DNA from: Eubacteriales Family XIII. Incertae Sedis bacterium
GTDB taxonomy: Bacteria > Bacillota > Clostridia > Peptostreptococcales > Anaerovoracaceae
Assembly: GCA_031263335.1 (NCBI GenBank)
Contig: JAISGB010000140.1
Coordinates: 1 to 5,523, forward strand
Direction: 5' to 3'
DNA length: 5,523 nucleotides
The number at the start of each line of letters is the position of its first letter. Within the stretch, counting starts at the first letter, position 1. Below are positions 1 to 5,487 of this stretch, in pieces. The position numbers were made by a program, and so were the translations under genes. Under the pieces are notes generated by a model. That model was not told the origin of the DNA. It worked only from the letters and a program-made list of their open reading frames with translations, and did not search any database.

Positions 1-197
1 TCTTGGACGAGTCGCTCGGCGAGGAATACTTCGGCATCGGTTGCCGCAAGGGTTCCGTCGCGCGCCGCGCGGCCATAGACGATGCCTTGGACGCGATGCA
101 GAAGGACGGGACTACGGACGGGATCTGCGACAAGTGGTTCGACGCGAACATCGTGATCCGCGACGTCGCGAAGCTTACGCAAGCCGACCTCGGATAG
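1..197 (+). CDS. Amino-acid ABC transporter substrate-binding protein, C-terminal fragment
   Basis: This is the last 64 codons of a gene that begins before the window; the frame is open from base 3 to the TAG at 195-197. The product would bind an amino acid outside the membrane and deliver it to the permease encoded next. The sequence shows the typical end of a family 3 solute-binding protein: an FGIGCRKGS segment (the usual 'ygIafrKGd' strand), then a helix, then DGTTDGICDKWF, matching the family's closing 'DGTyDkIyeKWFg' pattern. Fifteen bases separate it from the permease, and the ATPase follows, so the three form a standard importer operon. The signal peptide and the ligand-binding residues lie outside the window, so the exact substrate cannot be named. 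The assignment rests on the short C-terminal motif plus strong gene context. Confidence 0.88.
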   Translation, partial: LDESLGEEYFGIGCRKGSVARRAAIDDALDAMQKDGTTDGICDKWFDANIVIRDVAKLTQADLG

Positions 198-212
198 CGG
201 CGGCGCGCACGC

Positions 213-875
213 ATGGATATTGGCTACCTGTGGGATATAACGGCATACATCGCGCTCGGGGCGGGCGTGACGCTGAAGGTATTTTTCATCACCTTGGCGC
301 TCTCCGTTCCGCTCGGGGTTCTGTGCGCCCTCGGGAAGTTGAGCAGGTTTAAGATACTGCACGGCGTCCTCGGCGTCTATACGTGGCTGTTCCGCGGCAC
401 GCCCCTCCTGCTCCAACTGTTCTTCACGTATTACGGACTCGGCATCATCAGCGGGGGGCGTATCGCGTTCGGACCCGAGATGGCGGCCTATATCACCTTT
501 GTGGTCAATTACGCGGCCTATTTCACGGAGATATTTCGCGGGGGCATCCAGTCCATCGGCCGGGGTCAGTATGAGGCGGCGAAGGCTTTGGGCATGAACC
601 AATGGCTCACCATGAAACGGATCGTCCTCCCGCAGGCGATCAAGATCATCCTGCCGCCCATGGGTAATGAGTCAATCAACCTCATCAAGGACACCGCCCT
701 CTGTTCCGTCATCACGGTGACGGAGATATTGCGGAACGCGAATCGGGTCATGTCGAGGGATTTTAACGTGGGCGCGCTCGTCATCGCCGCCGCCATCTAT
801 CTGCTCCTGACCTTCATCGTCATACAGGTGTTCCGAAGATTGGAGAAACGTTACGCGTATTATACGATCAGATAG
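213..875 (+). CDS. Amino-acid ABC transporter permease (HisM/GlnP type)
   Basis: This 220-residue inner-membrane protein forms the channel of a polar amino-acid importer. Hydrophobic segments lie at about residues 9-40, 50-78, 88-108 and 185-207, with a further weakly hydrophobic stretch near 141-170. The conserved RGTP is at 61-64. The cytoplasmic EAA loop, which docks on the ATPase, is clear at about 121-141 (EAAKALG at 121-127, IVLPQA at 137-142). The length is normal for the His/Glu/Gln/Arg permease subfamily. The ATG at 213 gives the expected N-terminus, but no good Shine-Dalgarno sequence precedes it; the 15-base gap from the previous stop suggests translational coupling. Only one permease gene follows the binding protein, so it probably works as a homodimer (inference). 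Substrate specificity is not readable from the sequence. Confidence 0.95.
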   Translation: MDIGYLWDITAYIALGAGVTLKVFFITLALSVPLGVLCALGKLSRFKILHGVLGVYTWLFRGTPLLLQLFFTYYGLGIISGGRIAFGPEMAAYITFVVNYAAYFTEIFRGGIQSIGRGQYEAAKALGMNQWLTMKRIVLPQAIKIILPPMGNESINLIKDTALCSVITVTEILRNANRVMSRDFNVGALVIAAAIYLLLTFIVIQVFRRLEKRYAYYTIR

Positions 876-917
876 GGACGGTTCGCCGCACGGAGGCGTT
901 TCATCGACCGGAGACAA

Positions 918-1685
918 ATGGAAATCGTAAAGGCAACGAACCTTCATAAATATTTCGGTAAACTGCACGTGCTCAAGGGTGTGGATTTTCACGCGGACAA
1001 GGGCGAAATCATCTCCGTCATCGGCCCGTCCGGTTCCGGGAAGAGTACGCTCCTGCGTCTGCTCAACCATCTGGAAACCGCGGACAGGGGCAGCATCCGG
1101 ATCGACGGGCAATATATCGCGAAAGAGAACGCGGAAGGTCGTTCCGAATACATTTCGGGCAAGGAGACGCTGAAGATCTGCCGTAGGCTCGGCATGGTGT
1201 TCCAGAGCTTCAACCTCTTTCCTCATATGTCCGTGACCGAGAACCTCATGGAGGCGCCCGTGATGGTCTCGGGCGTGTCCAAGGCCGTTGCGGCGGAAAA
1301 GGCCGAATCCCTGCTCGAAAAGGTCGGGCTGACCGACAAGAGGGACGCCTATCCGGGTCAACTCTCCGGCGGCCAACAGCAACGGGTGGCCATCGCCCGC
1401 GCACTCGCGATGGATCCGGAGATCATGCTGTTTGACGAGCCTACGTCCGCGCTCGATCCCGAGCTGATCGGCGAAGTGCTGAACGTGATCAAGAATCTGG
1501 CCGCAGAGAAGATCACGATGATCATCGTCACGCACGAGATGAACTTCGCGCGCGAGATATCCGATCGCGTACTCTTCATGGACGGCGGCGTCATCGTGGC
1601 CGGCGGGACGCCGGACGACATCCTCGTAAATCCGGATCATCAGAGGATACGCGATTTTCTGCGAAAGATCATCCGCGAAGCCTGA
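918..1685 (+). CDS. Amino-acid ABC transporter ATP-binding protein (GlnQ/HisP type)
   Basis: This 255-residue cytoplasmic ATPase powers the importer formed with the two upstream genes. All nucleotide-binding motifs are intact: Walker A GPSGSGKST at 36-44, the Q-loop at Gln96 (VFQSFNLFPH), the signature LSGGQQQR at 149-156, Walker B IMLFDEP at 169-175 with catalytic Glu174, the D-loop SALD at 177-180, and the switch His206 in VTHEM. The VFQ-FNLFPH and VTHEM-FA wording is characteristic of the polar amino-acid subfamily. Residues 70-88 form a slightly longer insert before the Q-loop, as in several family members. GGAG at 910-913 sits four bases before the ATG. The gene starts 42 bases after the permease stop, so it belongs to the same operon. 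No obvious terminator follows it before the promoter at 1738. Confidence 0.97.
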   Translation: MEIVKATNLHKYFGKLHVLKGVDFHADKGEIISVIGPSGSGKSTLLRLLNHLETADRGSIRIDGQYIAKENAEGRSEYISGKETLKICRRLGMVFQSFNLFPHMSVTENLMEAPVMVSGVSKAVAAEKAESLLEKVGLTDKRDAYPGQLSGGQQQRVAIARALAMDPEIMLFDEPTSALDPELIGEVLNVIKNLAAEKITMIIVTHEMNFAREISDRVLFMDGGVIVAGGTPDDILVNPDHQRIRDFLRKIIREA

Positions 1686-1737
1686 GAAGCGGCTCCGTCA
1701 AGACCCGGTCGTTGCGTAGTCACTGTCAATAAATAGA

Positions 1738-1766
1738 TTGCCTTGCGCAACCGAACATGTTATACT
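1738..1766 (+). promoter_or_regulatory. Predicted sigma-70/sigma-A promoter for the CAU tRNA
   Basis: The -35 box TTGCCT (1738-1743) and -10 box TATACT (1761-1766) are separated by exactly 17 bases. A TG at 1758-1759 makes an extended -10. Transcription would start near 1772-1775, at the base of a perfect hairpin and about 40 bases before the tRNA. An 8-base palindrome TTGCGCAA (1743-1750) overlaps the spacer. This is a prediction from consensus matching only. Confidence 0.75.
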
Positions 1767-1772
1767 GCTTGT

Positions 1773-1806
1773 GCGAGTTTTCGACATGAAAGCGTCGAAA
1801 ACTCGC
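1773..1806 (+). repeat. Perfect 13-bp inverted repeat (hairpin) in the tRNA leader
   Basis: The arm GCGAGTTTTCGAC (1773-1785) is exactly complementary to GTCGAAAACTCGC (1794-1806), leaving an 8-base loop ATGAAAGC. The first base of the hairpin falls at the predicted transcription start, and its last base is 7 nt before the tRNA. There is no U-run after it, so it is not an intrinsic terminator. It could act as an RNA structure in the tRNA precursor or as a DNA operator; the sequence does not say which. Confidence 0.85.
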
Positions 1807-1813
1807 GAGACAA

Positions 1814-1890
1814 GGGCCTTTAGCTCAGTTGGTCAGAGCGTCCGGCTCATAACCGGCAGGTCCCGGGTTCAAGTCCCTGAAGGCCCACCA
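1814..1890 (+). tRNA. tRNA with anticodon CAU, probably tRNA-Ile2 (lysidine type)
   Basis: This is a full cloverleaf of 77 nt including an encoded CCA (1888-1890). The 7-bp acceptor stem is perfect (GGGCCTT 1814-1820 with AAGGCCC 1880-1886), the D stem is GCTC/GAGC, and the anticodon loop is CTCATAA (1846-1852) with CAT at 1848-1850. The G1-C72 pair rules out an initiator tRNA. The C4-G69 and C5-G68 pairs are known determinants for TilS, which converts C34 to lysidine in tRNA-Ile2. The body also resembles the Bacillus tRNA-Ile(CAU) as I remember it (CCTTTAGCTCAGTTGGT and CGGCTCATAACCG). Elongator tRNA-Met is the alternative. Oddities are two pyrimidine mismatches: T1841 opposite C1857 (27-43) and C1864 opposite T1878 (50-64). 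The gene is certain; the Ile2 identity is likely. Confidence 0.93.
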
Positions 1891-1894
1891 ACGG

Positions 1895-1922
1895 AAAAAG
1901 TTGCCGCTCAGGCGGCTTTTTT
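1895..1922 (+). terminator. Intrinsic terminator after the CAU tRNA
   Basis: GCCGC (1903-1907) pairs with GCGGC (1912-1916) around a TCAG loop, followed directly by six T residues (1917-1922). An A-run at 1895-1899 can pair with the T-run across a small GTT bulge, so the structure might work on both strands. It begins 4 nt after the tRNA CCA and lies 37 nt before the MATE start codon. The short 5-bp stem suggests incomplete termination (inference). Confidence 0.75.
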
Positions 1923-1959
1923 CTCTGTGCGGAAAAAAGACATCGGAGTGGAGGCATCT

Positions 1960-3345
1960 ATGGCGAACAAGAGCGTCGCAACGGAAAAGAAAGAAACATT
2001 TTACGGAAAACTTCTCAGGGTGGCGTTGCCGATTTCCTTGCAGAGTTTGATCGCGTCGTCCTTGAGCTTGGTGGACAACCTGATGGTCGGACATCTCGGG
2101 GAGACGGAGTTGGCGGCCGTGGGTCTGTCCACGCAGATACATTTCATATTCTGGATGATCCTGTTTGGATTCAACGGCGGGACGACCACCTATATGGCGC
2201 AATTTTGGGGGAAGCGCGATCTGCAAAGCATCCGTCGCGTGACGGGCATCTCGCTCTCGATCTCCTTCTGCGTCGGCCTGTTGTTCTTCCTCATCTCGAT
2301 CTTCTTCCCTCGGACGGTATTGGGCATATTTACGGATATTCCGGAGGTGATCGATCTCGGCGAGGACTTCGTGCGGTTCAGCGCCGTGATCTTCCTCACG
2401 TGGAGCATCGTGGTCCCGTTTACGGCGGCGCTGAAAGCCACGCAACAGACGAGCGTCCCGCTGAAGATCAGCATCGTCGTATTCGCCACGAACACCATCC
2501 TCTGCTTAGTATTCATCTTCGGGTTGTTCGGCGCGCCCAAATTGGGCATCATGGGCGCCTGTCTCGCGACGGCGACATCGCGGACGTTGGAACTGATCAT
2601 CTACATCATCGTGGTCTTCGCGCGGAAGAACCTCATCGCGGGTCCCATCCGGGAGTTCTTTTCTTGGGAAAAGCCGCTCTTTGTCAAGGTGATCCGCAAC
2701 GCGATCCCCACGGCGGTGAACGAGGCTATGTGGGGGATCGGCATCTCCGCCTACAACGCGGCTTTCGGACGTATGGGCGTGACGGAATTCGCCGCCGTCC
2801 AAGCGGGAAATACCATACAGAACCTGTTTGCCCTCGCCTGTTTCAGCATGGGCGACGCGATGCTGATTCTCGTGGGCGAGAAATTGGGGAAGGGCGAATT
2901 GGATGAGGGATATCGGCTTGCGGGCCGTATCATGAAGGTGGCGTTGATCGTCGGCGTCTCGGCCGGCGCGTTGCTCCTGATCACGTCGAGGCTGATCGTC
3001 GGCCTGTTCGGGTTCACGTCGGAAGGGCGTTGGTACGCAACGCTGATCCTGCTGATCTACGGCGTGTTTTTATTTATTAAAATACATAATTCGACGATCA
3101 TCACAGGCGTGTTGCGGGCGGGCGGCGACACGCTGTTCGCGATGTTCGCCGAGATTCTCTGCGTCTGGGCGATCGGCGTACCCATCGCCTTCTTCGCCGC
3201 GCTCTACCTGAAGCTCCCCATCTATCTCGTGGTCTTGTGTGTTCAGGCGGAGGAGACGGTGAAATTCTTCCTCACGCGTTGGCGATACAGATCGAAGAAA
3301 TGGGTGCGGAATCTCGTGAACGAACCCCGGGGGGATATCCAATGA
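1960..3345 (+). CDS. MATE-family multidrug/metabolite efflux transporter
   Basis: This encodes a 461-residue polytopic membrane protein of the MATE family, cation-coupled antiporters that export drugs, metabolites or other organic compounds. Supporting features are an N-terminal LPISLQSLIASSLSLVDNLMVGHLG segment split across 23-47, in which VD and MVG are the usual TM1 signature. The second repeat starts near 245-262 (RNAIPTAVNEAMWGIG). GVLRAGGDT at 383-391 and IGVPIAF at 405-411 are typical of the C-terminal half. About twelve hydrophobic segments and the total length fit the family. The ATG at 1960 is chosen because GGAGTGGAGG (1945-1954) ends 5 bases before it. The frame is open further upstream, but that stretch is the tRNA and its terminator. 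The phosphatase gene follows after 22 bases. No own promoter is visible, so readthrough from the tRNA promoter is likely. The substrate is unknown. Confidence 0.94.
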   Translation: MANKSVATEKKETFYGKLLRVALPISLQSLIASSLSLVDNLMVGHLGETELAAVGLSTQIHFIFWMILFGFNGGTTTYMAQFWGKRDLQSIRRVTGISLSISFCVGLLFFLISIFFPRTVLGIFTDIPEVIDLGEDFVRFSAVIFLTWSIVVPFTAALKATQQTSVPLKISIVVFATNTILCLVFIFGLFGAPKLGIMGACLATATSRTLELIIYIIVVFARKNLIAGPIREFFSWEKPLFVKVIRNAIPTAVNEAMWGIGISAYNAAFGRMGVTEFAAVQAGNTIQNLFALACFSMGDAMLILVGEKLGKGELDEGYRLAGRIMKVALIVGVSAGALLLITSRLIVGLFGFTSEGRWYATLILLIYGVFLFIKIHNSTIITGVLRAGGDTLFAMFAEILCVWAIGVPIAFFAALYLKLPIYLVVLCVQAEETVKFFLTRWRYRSKKWVRNLVNEPRGDIQ

Positions 3346-3367
3346 CGCGCCGGGGGCGGGGGACGCC

Positions 3368-4618
3368 ATGATTCCGGGGCGGATGCACTTTGGGTTGGGG
3401 TGGATCGCCACCTTTGCCATACTCGTCGCCCTGCATCTTTTCCTGTTTTGGCATTGGGGCGCGATCGAATTCAAGGGACGCAGGCGTCTGAAATCCTTGA
3501 TCTGCATCGCGACGCATATCGCCGCCGCCGTCACCTTGGTCGTCTATTTCGCCGGATTTTTCGGCGGTCGCAGCGCGGAGCCGTACATGCGGCCCCTCTC
3601 CTATGTCGCGGGGTTCTATCTCTGTGAATTCTTCTATCTCTCGGGCGTATGTTTCGGTTGGGATGTCGGGCGGATCGTCCTCCGCGTCCTCGCGCGCGTA
3701 TGCGGCCGGCGACGATCCGGGCGCGGGGCCGCGTTCACGCGCGTCGGCGTCCCCGCACCGGTGTTTTTGGGCGGGACGCGGGATCGGAGAATCCCCAAAA
3801 GGGGCGGATTCCCGGCTGTTTACGGTGCGCGGACGACACTTGTGATCCTCTTGGTCTGTACGGTGATGTCGGCCTTCGCCTTCTATGTCCCACAACACAT
3901 CCGCGTGACTCGTTACGATGTGGAGATCGACAAGCGCGGCTCCGACTTGGATCATTTGAAAGCGGTGATGATCTCCGACGCGCATATGGGCGTCGTGATC
4001 CGCGAGGAACAGATCGATGAGATCGTAAGATTGACGATGGCGGAAGACCCCGATGTGATCTTTCTGGCGGGCGACATCTTCGACGAGGGGACGCAGACGA
4101 GCCTGAAGGCTTACGCCTCGGAACGATTCAAGAACTTACGCGCGAAGTACGGCGTATACTTCATCCTCGGGAACCACGACGATTACAGGAGGGACACGGA
4201 GGACGTCCTCGGCTATCTGCGGCGCGCGGGCGTCGTCTGCCTCTTGGACGAGGTTGTTCTCGCGGGCGACGCCTTCTATGTCGTCGGTCGCGAGGATCGT
4301 CGCGCAGACAGAGACGAACTCTCGATCTTGGAGGCGCGCCTCACGAAGGATCTGCCCGTCATCCTCGTGGATCACAAGCCCGTGACGGACGAATCGGCCG
4401 AGTCGGGCAGAATACAGCTTCAACTGTCGGGCCATACCCATGACGGACAGATCTTCCCCGCCCATCTGTTCGACCCGATCACGCGAACGCTCTCATACGG
4501 GCTTTATCGGCGCGGCGAGGAACAGATCATCGTCAGCTCCGGCGTGGGGGAATTCGGCGTGCCGGTGCGGTTGGGGAGTCCCGCGGAGATCGTCGCGATA
4601 AATATCGATCTTCGATAG
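3368..4618 (+). CDS. Membrane-anchored calcineurin-like metallophosphatase (YkuE/YaeI-like)
   Basis: This 416-residue protein has an N-terminal membrane domain and a C-terminal two-metal phosphoesterase domain. The metal ligands are complete: SDAH (Asp204, His206), GDIFD (Asp236), GNHDD (Asn269, His270), VDHKP (His336) and SGHTHDGQ (His356, His358). Hydrophobic segments lie at about 8-29, 43-66, 76-98 and 157-177. Positive charges follow segment 1 and flank the Arg-rich loop at 101-157, so the positive-inside rule places the catalytic domain outside the membrane (inference). Family relatives act on envelope lipids, nucleotides or other phosphoesters; the substrate here is unknown. The Arg- and Gly-rich loop is long and low in complexity compared with the rest. 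The gene lies 22 bases after the MATE gene and probably shares its mRNA. The ATG at 3368 has only a G-rich, non-ideal ribosome binding site. Confidence 0.92.
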   Translation: MIPGRMHFGLGWIATFAILVALHLFLFWHWGAIEFKGRRRLKSLICIATHIAAAVTLVVYFAGFFGGRSAEPYMRPLSYVAGFYLCEFFYLSGVCFGWDVGRIVLRVLARVCGRRRSGRGAAFTRVGVPAPVFLGGTRDRRIPKRGGFPAVYGARTTLVILLVCTVMSAFAFYVPQHIRVTRYDVEIDKRGSDLDHLKAVMISDAHMGVVIREEQIDEIVRLTMAEDPDVIFLAGDIFDEGTQTSLKAYASERFKNLRAKYGVYFILGNHDDYRRDTEDVLGYLRRAGVVCLLDEVVLAGDAFYVVGREDRRADRDELSILEARLTKDLPVILVDHKPVTDESAESGRIQLQLSGHTHDGQIFPAHLFDPITRTLSYGLYRRGEEQIIVSSGVGEFGVPVRLGSPAEIVAINIDLR

Positions 4619-4639
4619 GCGGAATTTCAAAAAACGGGG

Positions 4640-4668
4640 TTTACAAATCCTCCTTTTTCTCATATACT
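4640..4668 (+). promoter_or_regulatory. Predicted sigma-70/sigma-A promoter for tRNA-Phe
   Basis: The -35 box TTTACA (4640-4645) and the -10 box TATACT (4663-4668) are separated by 17 bases, in an AT-rich patch that contrasts with the coding sequence around it. Transcription would begin near 4675, giving a leader of about 25 nt before the tRNA. The -10 hexamer is identical to that of the CAU tRNA promoter. This is a consensus match only. Confidence 0.75.
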
Positions 4669-4700
4669 GTATCTTGCGGTTTCATGAGAGACACGACTAT

Positions 4701-4776
4701 GCCCGGATAGCTCAGTTGGTAGAGCAGTAGACTGAAAATCTACGTGTCCGTGGTTCGATTCCGCGTCCGGGCACCA
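4701..4776 (+). tRNA. tRNA-Phe (anticodon GAA)
   Basis: This is a canonical 76-nt cloverleaf with encoded CCA (4774-4776). The acceptor stem GCCCGGA (4701-4707) pairs perfectly with TCCGGGC (4766-4772). The D stem is GCTC/GAGC. The anticodon stem GTAGA/TCTAC encloses the loop CTGAAAA (4732-4738) with GAA at 4734-4736. The T stem CGTGG/CCGCG has one T-G wobble and the T loop begins TTCGA. Promoter and terminator flank it closely, so it is a single-tRNA transcription unit with possible readthrough into the PRTase gene. Confidence 0.98.
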
Positions 4777-4816
4777 CGGAGACAAAATGAGAAAAGTTCA
4801 TTTTTGTCTCCGTTTT
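4777..4816 (+). terminator. Strong intrinsic terminator after tRNA-Phe
   Basis: CGGAGACAAAA (4777-4787) is exactly complementary to TTTTGTCTCCG (4802-4812). TGA (4788-4790) and TCA (4798-4800) extend the stem past a one-base bulge, closing a GAAAAGT loop. TTTT (4813-4816) follows. The stem starts at the base right after the tRNA CCA, and A4776 could even pair with T4813. It should stop most transcription unless it is regulated or leaky. Confidence 0.88.
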
Positions 4817-4879
4817 GTCTTGTGTCGGAATGGGACGGCGCGGAACCGATTGTAAATCAAATCAAAACAAAACGATTCA

Positions 4880-4886
4880 AAGGAGG
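4880..4886 (+). promoter_or_regulatory. Ribosome binding site fixing the TTG start of the PRTase
   Basis: AAGGAGG lies 7 bases before the TTG at 4894. The next in-frame ATG (4906) would be 19 bases away, which is too far, so TTG is the preferred start. Confidence 0.85.
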
Positions 4887-4893
4887 TCGGGCT

Positions 4894-5448
4894 TTGGAAC
4901 ATCGAATGAGGATCGCCGGACTCGAGAGGACGCTTCCGCTCTGCAAGCTCAATGAGCGGCTCAATATCGCGGCTTTCGTGATCTTCGGGGATACGGAACT
5001 TTCGGTCGCGACGGCTACGGAACTGTTGAAGCGCGCCCCCGCGTATGACTATCTCATCACGGCGGAAGCGAAGGGCATTCCGCTCGTCCACGAGATGGCG
5101 CGCCAACACGGCGACAAAAAATATTTTCTTGCCCGAAAATCGCCCAAGCTGTACATGACCGGCGTGTTCGAGATCGAATCGGAGTCCATCACGACGGCGG
5201 GGAAGCAGAAGCTGTATTTGGATACGGCGGACGTCGAGCTTATACGGGGCAAACGCATCCTCATCGTCGATGACGTCATCTCGACGGGGGGATCGCTCAG
5301 GGCGCTCGAACGGCTGACGGAGAAAGCCGGCGGGGTGATCGTTGGGCGCATGGCCATCCTCGCCGAAGGCGACGCGCAGTATCGCGACGACATCATCTAT
5401 CTCGAACGATTGCCGCTGTTCACGGCGGGCGGCGAACCGATCGCTTAG
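4894..5448 (+). CDS. Purine-type phosphoribosyltransferase (adenine PRTase-like)
   Basis: This 184-residue cytoplasmic enzyme would transfer phosphoribose from PRPP to a purine base, adenine being most likely (adenine + PRPP to AMP + PPi, purine salvage). The PRPP loop is textbook: ILIVDDVISTGGS at 122-134, with the acidic pair Asp126-Asp127 and TGGS at 131-134. ITAEAKGIPL at 55-64 corresponds to the 'EaRGf' region of Apt-type enzymes, and ARKSPKLYM at 80-88 matches the flexible-loop entry. The usual Apt N-terminal 'FKDITPLL' motif is not present in that form; residues 16-36 (LCKLNERLNIAAFVIFGDTEL) take its place, so a related purine or regulatory PRTase is possible. The TTG start is set by an ideal AAGGAGG. 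A further gene starts 39 bases after its stop. No good promoter lies between the tRNA-Phe terminator and this gene. Confidence 0.87.
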   Translation: MEHRMRIAGLERTLPLCKLNERLNIAAFVIFGDTELSVATATELLKRAPAYDYLITAEAKGIPLVHEMARQHGDKKYFLARKSPKLYMTGVFEIESESITTAGKQKLYLDTADVELIRGKRILIVDDVISTGGSLRALERLTEKAGGVIVGRMAILAEGDAQYRDDIIYLERLPLFTAGGEPIA

Positions 5449-5487
5449 CGCGTTCCCGCCACGCGCATACAGGAAAGGAGACCAACC

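Noticed and set aside
672..1640. Long minus-strand open frame (322 codons) opposite the permease and ATPase genes
   Set aside because: It is a mirror of GC-rich coding sequence. The translation is rich in His, Arg and Asp without any recognisable domain, and the plus-strand genes are certain.
1786..1860. Leader peptide starting at the ATG in the hairpin loop
   Set aside because: There is no ribosome binding site and the frame runs straight into the tRNA without a stop.
1738..1959. Upstream extension of the MATE reading frame, giving a 535-residue protein
   Set aside because: The extension translates through the promoter, hairpin, tRNA and terminator. The ATG at 1960 has a strong ribosome binding site and gives the normal MATE N-terminus.
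3272..3985. Minus-strand open frame opposite the phosphatase
   Set aside because: It has low-complexity Arg/Asp/Pro composition and no ribosome binding site or domain; it is a shadow of the real gene.
4630..4658. Possible terminator after the phosphatase (A-run, GGGG, CCTCC, T-run)
   Set aside because: Pairing needs G-U wobbles and a mismatch, and it overlaps the -35 box of the tRNA-Phe promoter. Too weak to call.
1814..4776. tRNA genes as integration sites for a mobile element
   Set aside because: I saw no repeated tRNA 3' end, integrase, transposase or flanking direct repeat in the window.
4744..4893. Upstream extension of the PRTase frame from within tRNA-Phe
   Set aside because: It covers the tRNA 3' half and the terminator; the TTG at 4894 with AAGGAGG fits the enzyme's N-terminus.
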